Origin: JAYRSJ01 sp041920215
Lineage (GTDB): Bacteria; Pseudomonadota; Gammaproteobacteria; Burkholderiales; Burkholderiaceae_C
Reading direction: 5' to 3'
NCBI GenBank assembly: GCA_041920215.1
Contig: JAYRSJ010000002.1
Span: forward strand, 203,417 to 267,416
Length of the DNA stretch: 64,000 nt
Below are positions 7,753 to 18,297 of this stretch, piece after piece (position 1 is the stretch's first letter; every line of letters starts with the position of its first letter). Both the position numbers and the translations under genes were made by a program. Under the pieces are notes generated by a model that saw only the letters and a program-made list of their open reading frames with translations, ran no database searches and was not told the DNA's origin.

Positions 7753-8934
7753 TCAGCGCGTCATGATCTGCGCATAGCAGCCGTAGCTGCTGGCGCTGTA
7801 GTTGAGCGTCGCGAGATCGCTGCTGCGCCGGTCGCTGTTGACCTGGCAGCCCAGCGTGGTGGCGCGGCTGGGCTGCCAGCGCAGGCCCAGATTGATGCCG
7901 TGGCTGCGGTCGTCGCTCTCGCCCGCCCCCTGGCGGTCCAGATGGCGCAGCTGCAGCCCGGCATCCAGCGCGATCTTGGCCGTCAGCGCGTAGTTGGCGG
8001 CCAGGTTCAGGCTGTTGGCCACGCGGTTGACCTCGCTGCTGCCGCCGGCGGCGCCGCTGGCATAGTTTTCCTGCACCGTGTCGCGCGCAACCGTGGTGGT
8101 GAAGCGCAGCTTGGCGCCGGGCTCCCAGATCCAGCTGAGGCGGCCGGTCACGCCGGAATAGTCGCGCACCGCCGATGTCGTGTTGTCAATGCGGCTCAGG
8201 CTCAGTCGGCCGCTCAGATGGCTGGCGGCGCTGGCGGTCCAGCCGCCGCCGAGCTCCAGATCCTGGCGCCGGTAGTCGTTGCGCACGGTGAAGATGAAGA
8301 CGCGGCTGAAGCCCTCGCCCTCGGTGTGGCGCGCGGTCAGGCCCAGGCGCAGATCGCCGCTGGGGCGCCACACCAGGCCGGCGGACGCGCTGTCCTGCTG
8401 GTAGTTGAGCAGCCGGTACTGCGGCGCGCTGAACTCGCGCCGCTGATGGCCCAGCCCGCCTTCCAGCGCCAGCTTGCCGGCCAGGCCGTAGCGCAGGCTC
8501 AGCTGGGCCTGGTCGGTCTGCTCGATGTTCTTCTGCCGTATCACCTCGACCTGGGTGCTGACGTTGTACTCGGCCAGCTGGCGGTTGGAGCGCAGCGAGA
8601 CCGAGCCGCTGAGCTTGCTGAAGGCCTGCCAGTCCAGCGCGGCGCTCAGTCCGTAGCTGTTGTTGTTGAGGCCCTTGTCGCGGCGGTAGGCGTTGTGGCG
8701 CAGATTGGCGTCCAGGCGCACGCGCTGGCGGCCGAAGGCCTTGTCGATGCCGGCCAGCAGGGCCAGGCTGGCGACCTGGTCGCTGTTGGGCACCTCGGCC
8801 TCGGGCAGGCGGTAGACATTGGAGACATGGTTCAGGCTCAGCGAGCTGCCCAGGTAGTAGGGGCTCTGCTGGGCCAGCGCAGGCGCGCTGGCCAGGACCA
8901 GGACAAGACCGGACAGGCGGCGATAGGCGGTCAT
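7753..8934 (-). CDS. epsL: EpsL-type outer-membrane beta-barrel of exosortase-linked polysaccharide loci
   Basis: 393 residues. A signal peptide ending ALAQ (about residue 22) is followed by a long run of alternating hydrophobic/polar strands rich in Tyr, Arg, Asn and Ser, as expected for an outer-membrane barrel. Size, composition and position straight after the initiating sugar transferase match the EpsL family found in EPS operons of PEP-CTERM/exosortase bacteria, where it is thought to take part in export of the polymer. Identification rests on context and overall pattern, not a catalytic motif. Confidence 0.75.
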   Translation of the reverse strand: MTAYRRLSGLVLVLASAPALAQQSPYYLGSSLSLNHVSNVYRLPEAEVPNSDQVASLALLAGIDKAFGRQRVRLDANLRHNAYRRDKGLNNNSYGLSAALDWQAFSKLSGSVSLRSNRQLAEYNVSTQVEVIRQKNIEQTDQAQLSLRYGLAGKLALEGGLGHQRREFSAPQYRLLNYQQDSASAGLVWRPSGDLRLGLTARHTEGEGFSRVFIFTVRNDYRRQDLELGGGWTASAASHLSGRLSLSRIDNTTSAVRDYSGVTGRLSWIWEPGAKLRFTTTVARDTVQENYASGAAGGSSEVNRVANSLNLAANYALTAKIALDAGLQLRHLDRQGAGESDDRSHGINLGLRWQPSRATTLGCQVNSDRRSSDLATLNYSASSYGCYAQIMTR

Positions 8935-8950
8935 CGGTGGACGGTCTCTT

Positions 8951-10345
8951 TCAGTAGGCGTGGCGGTCGAACAGCATCAGCCGGGCGGTGCGCAGAATGA
9001 TCTGCAGATCCAGGGCCAGCGACCAGTTGCGCAGGTATTCCAGATCGTATTCGACCCGCGCCTTCATCTTGTCTATCGTGTCGGTCTCGCCGCGCAGGCC
9101 GTTGACCTGGGCCCAGCCGGTGATGCCGGGCTTGACCTTGTGGCGCACCATATAGGCCTTGATCAGCTGGCGGTACTCCTCGTTGTGGGCCACCGCATGC
9201 GGGCGCGGGCCGACGATGCTCATGCGCCCCTGCAGCACATTGATGAACTGCGGCAGCTCGTCCAGCGAGGTCTTGCGTATGAAGGCGCCGAAGCGGGTGA
9301 TGCGCGGATCGTCCTTGGTGGCCTGCTTGACCACCGCGCCGTTGTCCATGGCGCGCATCGAGCGGAACTTGTAGACGATGATCTCCTCGCCGTCCAGGCC
9401 ATTGCGGCGCTGCTTGAAGATGATGGGGCCGGGCGAGCTGAGCTTCACGCCGATCGCCACCGCCAGCAGGATGGGCGAGATCAGCACCAGGATCAGGCTG
9501 GCCAGCACCACATCGCTGATGCGCTTGACCAGCTCGTTGGTGCCGGTGAAGGGGGTTTCGCAGATGCCCACCACCGGCACGCCGTTCATGTCCTGCAGCC
9601 GGCCCTGGATGATGGAGATGCCGAACACATCGGGCACGAAGTACAGCGAGGCGGTGGTGCCCTGCACCTGTTCCAGCAGCTGCAGGATGCGCGGCTGCGA
9701 GCCCAGCGGCAGCGTGATGTAGACCTCGCGCACGCCCTTGCTGCGGATGTAGTCGCTCAGCTCGGAGAGGGTTCCCAGCAGGCGGCCGGCGGTATCGGGG
9801 TGCAGGCGCTCGTCCTGGCGGTCGTCGAAGAAGCCCAGCAGATCGCTGCTCTTGTCCTCGCCCTCGCGCAGGGCCCGGGCCACCTTGGCCCCCAGCGGGC
9901 CGGCGCCAACGATCACCGCCGTGCGGCGCGCCTCCGGTCGGGCGCGGTGCCACAGCAGCACGCGGCGACCGGTCTCCACCGCGAGGATCTGGGCCAGCGG
10001 CGTCAGGCCGGCCCACCAGATCAGCACATCCGGCTCGAAAAAGCCCAGGCTGCTGGTGGCATAGCCGCACAGCCAGAGGATGACCAGCAGCATCAGCCAG
10101 GAACTGATCACATCGATGCCGGCGCTGGCCGGATGCTGGCCGAAGCGGTTGCGGCCCGGGAAGGTCAGCGCGAACACCAGCAGGCACAGGGTCAGCGTGG
10201 AACGCAGCACCGGTTCGCCGAACCAGGCGTTGACCAGCAGATAGCTCAGGACGATCAGCCCGGGCTCCAGAAAGGCGGCGACGAGGGATTCGACCGATTG
10301 CGGTGCGCTGTAGAAAGTTCTCTTGTAACTTCGATCCTCGAACAT
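8951..10345 (-). CDS. Undecaprenyl-phosphate sugar phosphotransferase (initiating EPS transferase, WcaJ/EpsB type)
   Basis: 464-residue inner-membrane protein. The first ~130 residues hold several transmembrane helices, followed by a CoA-binding-like Rossmann region (GAGPLGAKVARAL). The C-terminal bacterial sugar transferase domain has the helix KRISDVVLASLILVLISP, FKQRRNG, YKFRSM and KPGITGWAQVNGLRGE. It transfers a hexose-1-phosphate to undecaprenyl phosphate, the first step of repeat-unit assembly. It is the first gene of the minus-strand EPS operon. The ATG at 10345 has AAGGAG about 10 bases upstream. Confidence 0.92.
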   Translation of the reverse strand: MFEDRSYKRTFYSAPQSVESLVAAFLEPGLIVLSYLLVNAWFGEPVLRSTLTLCLLVFALTFPGRNRFGQHPASAGIDVISSWLMLLVILWLCGYATSSLGFFEPDVLIWWAGLTPLAQILAVETGRRVLLWHRARPEARRTAVIVGAGPLGAKVARALREGEDKSSDLLGFFDDRQDERLHPDTAGRLLGTLSELSDYIRSKGVREVYITLPLGSQPRILQLLEQVQGTTASLYFVPDVFGISIIQGRLQDMNGVPVVGICETPFTGTNELVKRISDVVLASLILVLISPILLAVAIGVKLSSPGPIIFKQRRNGLDGEEIIVYKFRSMRAMDNGAVVKQATKDDPRITRFGAFIRKTSLDELPQFINVLQGRMSIVGPRPHAVAHNEEYRQLIKAYMVRHKVKPGITGWAQVNGLRGETDTIDKMKARVEYDLEYLRNWSLALDLQIILRTARLMLFDRHAY

Positions 10346-10526
10346 CGTTCCCGGGCTCCTTGGCCTCAAGTTATTGGTCTGCGGTCCTGTCAGGCGGTGT
10401 TGCGCAGCAGGTCCTGCCCTTGTCCGGTCCTCCCCGACCCGTCGGCAGGCGGCGAATTCTCACCCAATTCCCCGGCGTGCCTGGACAGGTCCACCCCCTA
10501 GATCACTGGGGGAGAGCGCCCCTGCC

Positions 10527-10532
10527 TACAAT
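10527..10532 (+). promoter_or_regulatory. Candidate -10 element (TACAAT) just before ubiJ
   Basis: TACAAT ends 7 bases before the ubiJ ATG and no ribosome-binding site intervenes. If it is a sigma-70 -10 element, transcription would begin at or next to the start codon, giving a leaderless message. No good -35 is visible. The surrounding 194-bp divergent region (10346-10539) must also carry the promoter of the EPS operon, which I could not pinpoint. Confidence 0.35.
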
Positions 10533-10539
10533 CCGCGCC

Positions 10540-11055
10540 ATGCTTCAACAATGGTCTGCCCTCTTCGCGCCCGCACTGCAGGATCGCATCTGCCTGTTGC
10601 TCAACCATGTCATCGGCCGTGAGCCGGTGGCGATGAACCGGCTGCGGCCCCATGCCGGCCGCGCCGTGCTGGTGCATCTGCGCGGCTGGCCGGCCCTGCT
10701 GCCGCCGGCGCCCGATCTGGTGCTGGGCATCACGCCGGCCGGTCTGTTCGAGCGCCTGGACAGCGCGCCGGCCGAGGCGCTGCGCATCGAGCTCGATGCC
10801 AGCAACCCCGCGGCCATGGCCCTGGGCAGCCTCAGCGGCGCCCGGCCCCAGGTCGAGGTGCAGGGCGATGCCCAGCTGGCCGCCGAGATCAGCTGGCTGA
10901 TGGAGAACCTGCGCTGGGACATCGAGGACGATCTGGCCGCCCTGGTCGGTCCGGCCGCGGCCCAGCAGCTGGCACGTGCGGCGCGGGCGGCGGGTGGGGC
11001 GCTGGCCGCGCTGGCGCGCGGCGCGGCCGCCCTGATGCCGGGCGCGCGCCCATGA
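10540..11055 (+). CDS. ubiJ: Ubiquinone biosynthesis accessory factor UbiJ (SCP2-like domain)
   Basis: 171-residue cytosolic protein with an SCP2-type lipid-binding fold in its first ~110 residues and an Ala-rich helical C-terminus. UbiJ helps hold hydrophobic ubiquinone intermediates in the Ubi complex. Direct coupling to ubiB through an ATGA overlap supports the identification. In many proteobacteria ubiE precedes ubiJ; here the EPS operon lies divergently upstream instead. The start codon is only 7 bases past a TACAAT element. Confidence 0.85.
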   Translation: MLQQWSALFAPALQDRICLLLNHVIGREPVAMNRLRPHAGRAVLVHLRGWPALLPPAPDLVLGITPAGLFERLDSAPAEALRIELDASNPAAMALGSLSGARPQVEVQGDAQLAAEISWLMENLRWDIEDDLAALVGPAAAQQLARAARAAGGALAALARGAAALMPGARP

Positions 11056-12611
11056 GGTCTCCGGCCCGGCTGCTGGTCATCGCCTGGACGGTGCTGCGCT
11101 TCGGCCTCGACGAGCTGGCGCTCGCGGGGCTGCAGCGGCGGCGCTTCCGCCTGTTGCGCCGGGTGCTGCTGCTGGGCCGTCGCTTCGAGCAGCCGCGCGG
11201 CCTGCGCCTGCGCCTGGCGCTGGAGCATCTGGGGCCGATCTTCGTCAAGTTCGGCCAGGTGCTGTCGACCCGGCGCGATCTGGTGCCGCTGGACATCATC
11301 GAGGAGCTCGCCAAGCTGCAGGACCGGGTACCTTCCTTCCCGGCCGCGCAGTCCAGGGCCCTGGTCGAGCGTGCCTTCGGCAAGCCGGTGGAACAGCTGT
11401 TCGCCAGCTTCGAGGCCGAGCCGGTGGCCAGCGCCTCGATCGCCCAGGTGCATTTCGCCACCTTGCATGACGGCCGGCCGGTGGCGGTCAAGGTGCTGCG
11501 GCCCGGCATGCTGGATGTGATCGAGGACGATCTGGCGCTGCTGCGCACGCTGGCCGGCTGGGTCGAGCGGCTCTCGGTTGACGGCCGGCGACTCAAGCCG
11601 CGCGAGGTGGTGGCCGAGTTCGATACCTATCTGCACGACGAGCTGGACCTGGTGCGCGAGGCCGCCAACGCGGCCCAGCTGCGCCGCAATATGGACGGCC
11701 TGGGCCTGGTGATGGTGCCCGAGATGCACTGGGACCTGTGCAGCAGCGATGTGATCGTGATGGAGCGCATGGATGGCGTGCCGATCTCGCAGATCGAGCG
11801 CCTGCGTGCGGCCGGAGTCGATATCAAGAAGCTGGCACGCGATGGCGTCACCATCTTCTTCACCCAGGTCTTCCGTGACGGCTTCTTCCATGCCGATATG
11901 CACCCGGGCAATATCCAGGTCAGCCTGGCGCCGGCCACCTTCGGCCGCTATATCGCGCTGGACTTCGGCATCATCGGCACGCTGACCGAGGTGGACAAGG
12001 AGTACCTGGCGCAGAACTTCATCGCCTTCTTCCAGCGCGACTACAAGCGGGTGGCCGAACTGCACATCGCCTCGGGCTGGGTACCGCCCCAGACCCGGGT
12101 GGACGAGCTGGAGAGCGCGGTGCGCGCGGTCTGCGAGCCGCATTTCGACCGACCGCTTAAGGACATCTCGCTGGGCCAGGTGCTGATGCGCCTGTTCCAG
12201 ACCTCGCGCCGCTTCAATGTCGAGATCCAGCCCCAGCTGGTGCTGCTGCAGAAGACCCTGCTCAATATCGAGGGCCTGGGCCGCCAGCTCGACCCCGAGC
12301 TGGATCTCTGGTCCACCGCCAAGCCCTTTCTGGAGCGCTGGATGAACGAGCAGGTGGGCTGGCGCGCCTTCGTCAACCAGCTCAAGAAGGAGGCGCCGCG
12401 CTATGCCCAGCTCTTCCCCGAGCTGCCGCGCCTGCTGCACGACAGCCTGAAGCAGCGCGCCGGCGGCAGCGAGCGCGAGCTGCTGCTGGCCCTGCTCGGC
12501 GAGCAGCGCAGCACCAACCGCCTGCTGCGTGCGGTGTTGTTCGCCGGCATAGGCTTTGCCACCGGCCTGGTGCTGGCACAGATCCTGGTGCGCGGCGGCT
12601 GGCTCAGCTGA
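11052..12611 (+). CDS. ubiB: Ubiquinone biosynthesis regulatory kinase-like protein UbiB
   Basis: 519 residues, ABC1/ADCK/UbiB family. The KxGQ motif (FVKFGQVLSTR) is near residue 65, the Ala-rich nucleotide loop ASASIAQVHFA near 130, and the lysine-containing VAVKVL near 150. HADMHPGNI and the metal-binding DFG appear near residues 285-305. Two C-terminal hydrophobic helices (AVLFAGIGFATGLVLAQI) anchor it in the inner membrane. The family supports aerobic coenzyme Q synthesis through ATPase activity. Translationally coupled to ubiJ. Confidence 0.95.
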   Translation: MRSPARLLVIAWTVLRFGLDELALAGLQRRRFRLLRRVLLLGRRFEQPRGLRLRLALEHLGPIFVKFGQVLSTRRDLVPLDIIEELAKLQDRVPSFPAAQSRALVERAFGKPVEQLFASFEAEPVASASIAQVHFATLHDGRPVAVKVLRPGMLDVIEDDLALLRTLAGWVERLSVDGRRLKPREVVAEFDTYLHDELDLVREAANAAQLRRNMDGLGLVMVPEMHWDLCSSDVIVMERMDGVPISQIERLRAAGVDIKKLARDGVTIFFTQVFRDGFFHADMHPGNIQVSLAPATFGRYIALDFGIIGTLTEVDKEYLAQNFIAFFQRDYKRVAELHIASGWVPPQTRVDELESAVRAVCEPHFDRPLKDISLGQVLMRLFQTSRRFNVEIQPQLVLLQKTLLNIEGLGRQLDPELDLWSTAKPFLERWMNEQVGWRAFVNQLKKEAPRYAQLFPELPRLLHDSLKQRAGGSERELLLALLGEQRSTNRLLRAVLFAGIGFATGLVLAQILVRGGWLS

Positions 12612-12753
12612 GGCCGGAATCGCTGCGCCAGCCCGGGCTTGCCAGGGGGCGGAATGCGGCTCGCTGCGGCTAAACTTGCGCGCCTTTTAGCCTGCTGGCG
12701 CGTTTTGTGCATCGCCAGCGCCTGATCGATTCACCACTTATCGGAGTGCGCCC

Positions 12754-14259
12754 GTGCTGGTCACTTTTGTCGTCCTTTATCTGATGGTCACCGTCGGCGT
12801 CGGCCTGATCGCGGCCCGCAAGGTGCACAACGCCAAGGACTATCTGGTCGCGGGCCGCAGCCTGCCGCTGTACATGAATGTGGCGACGGTGTTCGCCACC
12901 TGGTTTGGCGCCGAGACGGTGCTGGCGGTATCGGCCACCTTCGCGATGGACGGTCTGTCGGGCATCCCCGGCGACCCCTTCGGCGCCTCGGCTGCGCTGT
13001 TCCTGGCGGCCCTGCTGTTTGCCCGCCTGTTCTACCGGCTGAACCTGCTGACCATCGGGGACTTCTACAAGAAGCGCTACGGCAAGGGCGTGGAGGTGCT
13101 GACCAGCATCGCGATCACGCTGAGCTATCTGGGCTGGACTTCGGCCCAGATGACGGCGCTGGGCCTGGTGATCCACATCCTGTCCGGCGGTGCGGTGGAG
13201 CTGAACCACGCCATCCTGGGCGGTGCGGCCCTGGTGATGATCTACACCATCTTCGGCGGCATGTGGTCGGTGGCCTTCACCGATCTGTTCCAGACCATCG
13301 TCATCATCATCGGCCTGAGCCTGGTGGCGGTGCTGGTGGGCGGCATGGCCGGCGGTGTCGGCCCGGTGCTGGACCATGCGATGGCGGCCGGCAAGCTGCA
13401 GTTCATCGCGCCCGAGGCCGATGGGGCGGCGATCTGGGCGCTGGCGGCCGGCTTCCTGACGGTGGCCTTCGGCTCGGTGCCGCAGCAGGACGTGTTCCAG
13501 CGCATGACCAGCGCCAAGGACGAGAAGACCGCGGTGCGCGGCACCATGATTGGCGCCAGCGTCTATCTGCTGTTCGCCGCCGTGCCCATCTACATCGCCT
13601 ACTCGGCCCTGGTGATGGATCCCAATCTGGCCCAGCTCTTCGGTTCCGAGGATGGTCGCGAGGTGCAGCGCATCCTGCCCGACCTGATCCTCAACAAGAT
13701 GCCGCTGTGGGCGCAGATCATGTTCTTCGGCGCCTTGCTGTCGGCCATCCTGTCCACCGCCAGCGGCACCCTGCTGGCGCCCACCGCCACCTTCACCGAG
13801 AACGTGCTCAAGCCCTTCGCTCCGCAGATGAGCGACAAGCAGTTCCTGCTGACCCTGCGCATCGTGCTGGTGACCTTCACGCTGGGGGCGCTGCTGTTCG
13901 CACTGAACTCGCGCTCGACCATGTACGAGATGGTGCAGAACGCCTACAAGGTCACGCTGGTGGCGGCCTTTGTGCCGCTGGTGGCCGGCGCCTTCTGGAA
14001 GAAGGCCTCGACCCAGGGGGCCTTCACCTCCATCGTGCTGGGCCTGCTGTTCTGGATCGGTGCCGAGGTGAGCGCTGCCGAAGCCCTGGTGCCGCCGCAG
14101 CTGGTGGGCTTCGCCGCCTCGCTGATCGGCATGCTGATCGGCTCGCTGGCGCCACAGCTGATCAAGCCCGCCGGGCAGTCGATCGCGGCGGCCATCCAGC
14201 ATGAGCAGCAGCAGGCCCATGCCCATGCGCAGGCCCGCGGCCACGGCCACAAACACTGA
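12754..14259 (+). CDS. Sodium:solute symporter (SSS family) with His-rich C-terminal tail
   Basis: 501-residue polytopic membrane protein with roughly 13 predicted helices and the SSS landmarks LVAGRSLPLYMN and TWFGAETVLAVSATF near the N-terminus. It should couple uptake of an organic solute to sodium; the substrate cannot be read from sequence. The start is GTG at 12754, with GGAG about 9 bases upstream. The last ~20 residues are soluble and rich in histidine (HAHAQARGHGHKH), unusual for the family and suggestive of metal binding. Confidence 0.88.
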   Translation: MLVTFVVLYLMVTVGVGLIAARKVHNAKDYLVAGRSLPLYMNVATVFATWFGAETVLAVSATFAMDGLSGIPGDPFGASAALFLAALLFARLFYRLNLLTIGDFYKKRYGKGVEVLTSIAITLSYLGWTSAQMTALGLVIHILSGGAVELNHAILGGAALVMIYTIFGGMWSVAFTDLFQTIVIIIGLSLVAVLVGGMAGGVGPVLDHAMAAGKLQFIAPEADGAAIWALAAGFLTVAFGSVPQQDVFQRMTSAKDEKTAVRGTMIGASVYLLFAAVPIYIAYSALVMDPNLAQLFGSEDGREVQRILPDLILNKMPLWAQIMFFGALLSAILSTASGTLLAPTATFTENVLKPFAPQMSDKQFLLTLRIVLVTFTLGALLFALNSRSTMYEMVQNAYKVTLVAAFVPLVAGAFWKKASTQGAFTSIVLGLLFWIGAEVSAAEALVPPQLVGFAASLIGMLIGSLAPQLIKPAGQSIAAAIQHEQQQAHAHAQARGHGHKH

Positions 14260-14307
14260 GGAGCGTGGCCCAAAACCGGCCGGGGGCGGCGTGCGAGCGC
14301 CGGCCCG

Positions 14308-14313
14308 TATAAT
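14308..14313 (+). promoter_or_regulatory. Consensus -10 hexamer upstream of fmdB
   Basis: A perfect TATAAT lies 28 bases before the fmdB ATG in an otherwise GC-rich spacer. No convincing -35 is visible at 16-18 bases upstream, so activity may need an activator or be weak. It would drive fmdB, the DUF502 gene and perhaps aspS. Confidence 0.45.
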
Positions 14314-14341
14314 TTCGCGTTTCAAATCAACGGTTTAGACC

Positions 14342-14668
14342 ATGCCTATCTACGCCTACCGCTGCAGTTCCTGCGGTCACGCCAAGGATGTGCTGCAAAA
14401 GATGTCCGATGCCCCGCTGACGGTCTGCCCGTCTTGTGGTGCCGAGAGCTTTGCCAAGCAGGTCACCGCCGCCGGTTTCCAGCTCAAGGGATCCGGCTGG
14501 TACGCCACCGATTTCAAGGGCGGCGCCGGTGCTGCTGCGGGCACGGCGGCCACCGCGGGCGCTGCGGCGCCGGCGGCCGCGTCCGGCAGCGGCGACACGC
14601 CGCCTGCCGCCGCCCCGGCCGCTGCCTCCGCTTCCGCCCCCTGCGGCGGCTCCTGCGCCTGTCACTGA
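14342..14668 (+). CDS. FmdB-family zinc-ribbon protein
   Basis: 108 residues. The N-terminal ~55 residues form the FmdB/CxxC zinc ribbon: MPIYAYRCSSCG and VCPSCG give four metal-binding cysteines. The rest is a low-complexity Ala/Gly/Pro linker ending in CGGSCACH, a second Cys/His cluster. The family is often annotated as a putative regulatory protein; real function is unknown. It precedes DUF502 and aspS, an arrangement I recall as common in betaproteobacteria. Confidence 0.85.
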   Translation: MPIYAYRCSSCGHAKDVLQKMSDAPLTVCPSCGAESFAKQVTAAGFQLKGSGWYATDFKGGAGAAAGTAATAGAAAPAAASGSGDTPPAAAPAAASASAPCGGSCACH

Positions 14669-14710
14669 ATCCGGCTCGCTGCCTGCGCCCCCGCCCCACC
14701 TAGGAAGCAT

Positions 14711-15358
14711 GTGAAGAAATACATCATCACCGGACTGTTGGTCTGGCTGCCGCTGGCCATCACCGTCTGGGTGCTTCTGTGGGTGCTGGGCGTGATCGAC
14801 GCGGTCTTCACCGCGCTGCTGGATGCCTCGCAGGCCCTGCTGCCGACCAGCCTGCATGCCAGCATCGAGATGCTGCGCCATGTGCCTGGCCTGGGCCTGG
14901 TGATCCTGGTCGGCGGCCTGCTGCTGACCGGGGTGTTCGTCGCCAATATCTTCGGCCAGTGGTGGCTGCGTCAGTGGCACCGCATCCTGTCGAACATCCC
15001 CATCGTCAAGAGCATCTACAACTCGGTCAAGCAGGTCTCCGACACGCTGTTCTCCAGCAGCGGCAACGCCTTCCGCGAGGCGGTGCTGGTGCCCTATCCG
15101 CATGCCGGCAGCTGGACCATCGCCTTCGTCACCGGCCGGCCCAGCCTGGAGGCGGCGCGGCATTTCGAGACCGAGCATGTCAGCGTCTATGTGCCGACCA
15201 CGCCCAACCCGACCTCGGGCTTCTTCCTGATGATGCCGCGCGCCAGCATCCGGCCGCTCAATATGAGCGTGGATGCGGCGCTCAAGCACATCATCTCGAT
15301 GGGCGTGGTGGCGCCGCCCGAGCCGCTGGATGCACCGGCACGAAATCTGCCGGGTTGA
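14711..15358 (+). CDS. DUF502 membrane protein
   Basis: 215 residues. Two N-terminal transmembrane helices (about residues 5-30 and 60-85) flank a short loop, followed by a soluble domain with the family segments SIYNSVKQVSDTL, VLVPYPHAGSW and VPTTPNPTSGFF. Function unknown. The start is GTG at 14711; the ATG two bases upstream runs straight into a stop in its own frame. Lies between fmdB and aspS in the same direction. Confidence 0.85.
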   Translation: MKKYIITGLLVWLPLAITVWVLLWVLGVIDAVFTALLDASQALLPTSLHASIEMLRHVPGLGLVILVGGLLLTGVFVANIFGQWWLRQWHRILSNIPIVKSIYNSVKQVSDTLFSSSGNAFREAVLVPYPHAGSWTIAFVTGRPSLEAARHFETEHVSVYVPTTPNPTSGFFLMMPRASIRPLNMSVDAALKHIISMGVVAPPEPLDAPARNLPG

Positions 15359-15499
15359 GCGCCCCGGCAAGCGCTCAACCCTGAGGGCCCGCCGCCAGCC
15401 GCGACCCGGCCCCGCCAGCGCCTCCTCCTTTTGATCCCTCAATGAATGAACCCGGCCGCGCGCCGCGCCGCCCTTTCGAAAATTCCGGAGAACCAAGTC

Positions 15500-17302
<1,803 letters not shown>

Positions 17303-17332
17303 TGCGCCGATCTGCGCAGCGTTAGCGCCAGC

Positions 17333-17358
17333 AAAGGGCAGCCCAGGCTGCCCTTTTT
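17333..17358 (+). terminator. Rho-independent terminator after aspS
   Basis: Near-perfect hairpin: AAAGGGCAGCC pairs with GGCTGCCCTTT, followed by further T residues (five Ts in all). It lies about 30 bases after the aspS stop and about 30 bases before the next start. Confidence 0.85.
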
Positions 17359-17389
17359 CATGTCTGTATCCAAACGTAGGGAGAGCGAG

Positions 17390-18202
17390 ATGGGTCAACA
17401 CACGAAGAATCCGCGCACCGGCCTCTTGTTGATGCTGCTGCTGGTGGCGCTGGCGGGCTGCGGCAAGCAGGCCACCGAGCTGGGGCAGGGCGGTTCGGTC
17501 ATCAGCGGCTCGGCGGGGCCGGCCGGCGCCAGCAATGCCAGCCGCGAACTGCTCAAGTGCGCGGCACCGGTGGCCACGCTGGCCCTGGCCGAAAATCCGA
17601 ACGGTTACACCCTCTCCAGCACCTACCGGCTGCCGGCCTCGCCGGTGCCCCTGGTGCGCCTGCTGGCCCAGCAGAGCGGCTGTTTCCGCGTGGTCGATCG
17701 TGCGTCCGGCCTGCGTGCCACCGTGCAGGAGCAGGAGCTGAAGGCGGCCGGCGTGCTGCGCCAGGCCGGCAACACCGTGGCCAAGGGCAAGGGCTACGAG
17801 GCGCAGTACAGCCTGACGCCCAGCCTGAGCTTCAGCGAGCAGGACGCTGGCCGCCAGATCGGCGGCATCCTGGCGATGATCCCGGTGCTGAACCAGTTTG
17901 TCGGCGCGGCCGAACAGGTCAAGCTCAAGGAGGCCCAGGTGGCCCTGCTGCTGACCGACAACGAGACCACCGAGCAGGTGGCGGCCTCCACCGGCTCGGT
18001 CCAGGTCACCGATCTGGGCGTTGGCGGCCTGGTGATGGGCAAGCTGGGCGGCGCTGCCGGCGCCGGCTGGTCCAACAGCAATGAGGGCAAGGTGATTGCC
18101 GCGGCCTTTCTGGATGCCCACAACCAGCTGGTGATCCAGGTGCGCGAGCTGCAGGCCAAGACGCTGCCGCCGGCGGTGGCGACGGTGCCCAAGGGCGGCT
18201 GA
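17390..18202 (+). CDS. CsgG/HfaB-like outer-membrane lipoprotein
   Basis: 270 residues with a lipoprotein signal (LVALAGC, Cys24). The mature part contains LVRLLAQQSGCFRVVDRASGL followed by an EQEL segment, YSLTPSLSFSEQDAG, and a late region of small residues. This layout matches CsgG-like proteins, which assemble as outer-membrane secretion pores or related lipoproteins, but no curli genes are nearby. The start at 17390 follows AGGGAGAG; an upstream in-frame codon inside the terminator region is rejected. Confidence 0.65.
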   Translation: MGQHTKNPRTGLLLMLLLVALAGCGKQATELGQGGSVISGSAGPAGASNASRELLKCAAPVATLALAENPNGYTLSSTYRLPASPVPLVRLLAQQSGCFRVVDRASGLRATVQEQELKAAGVLRQAGNTVAKGKGYEAQYSLTPSLSFSEQDAGRQIGGILAMIPVLNQFVGAAEQVKLKEAQVALLLTDNETTEQVAASTGSVQVTDLGVGGLVMGKLGGAAGAGWSNSNEGKVIAAAFLDAHNQLVIQVRELQAKTLPPAVATVPKGG

Positions 18203-18297
18203 AGCCGGGGCTGCAGGCGGGCGGAGCCGCTCAAGCCTTATGCTCTGCGCCGCGTTGCCCCAGCCCTCCCTCCAGCCATCGCCTAGCGCCTGCCCGC

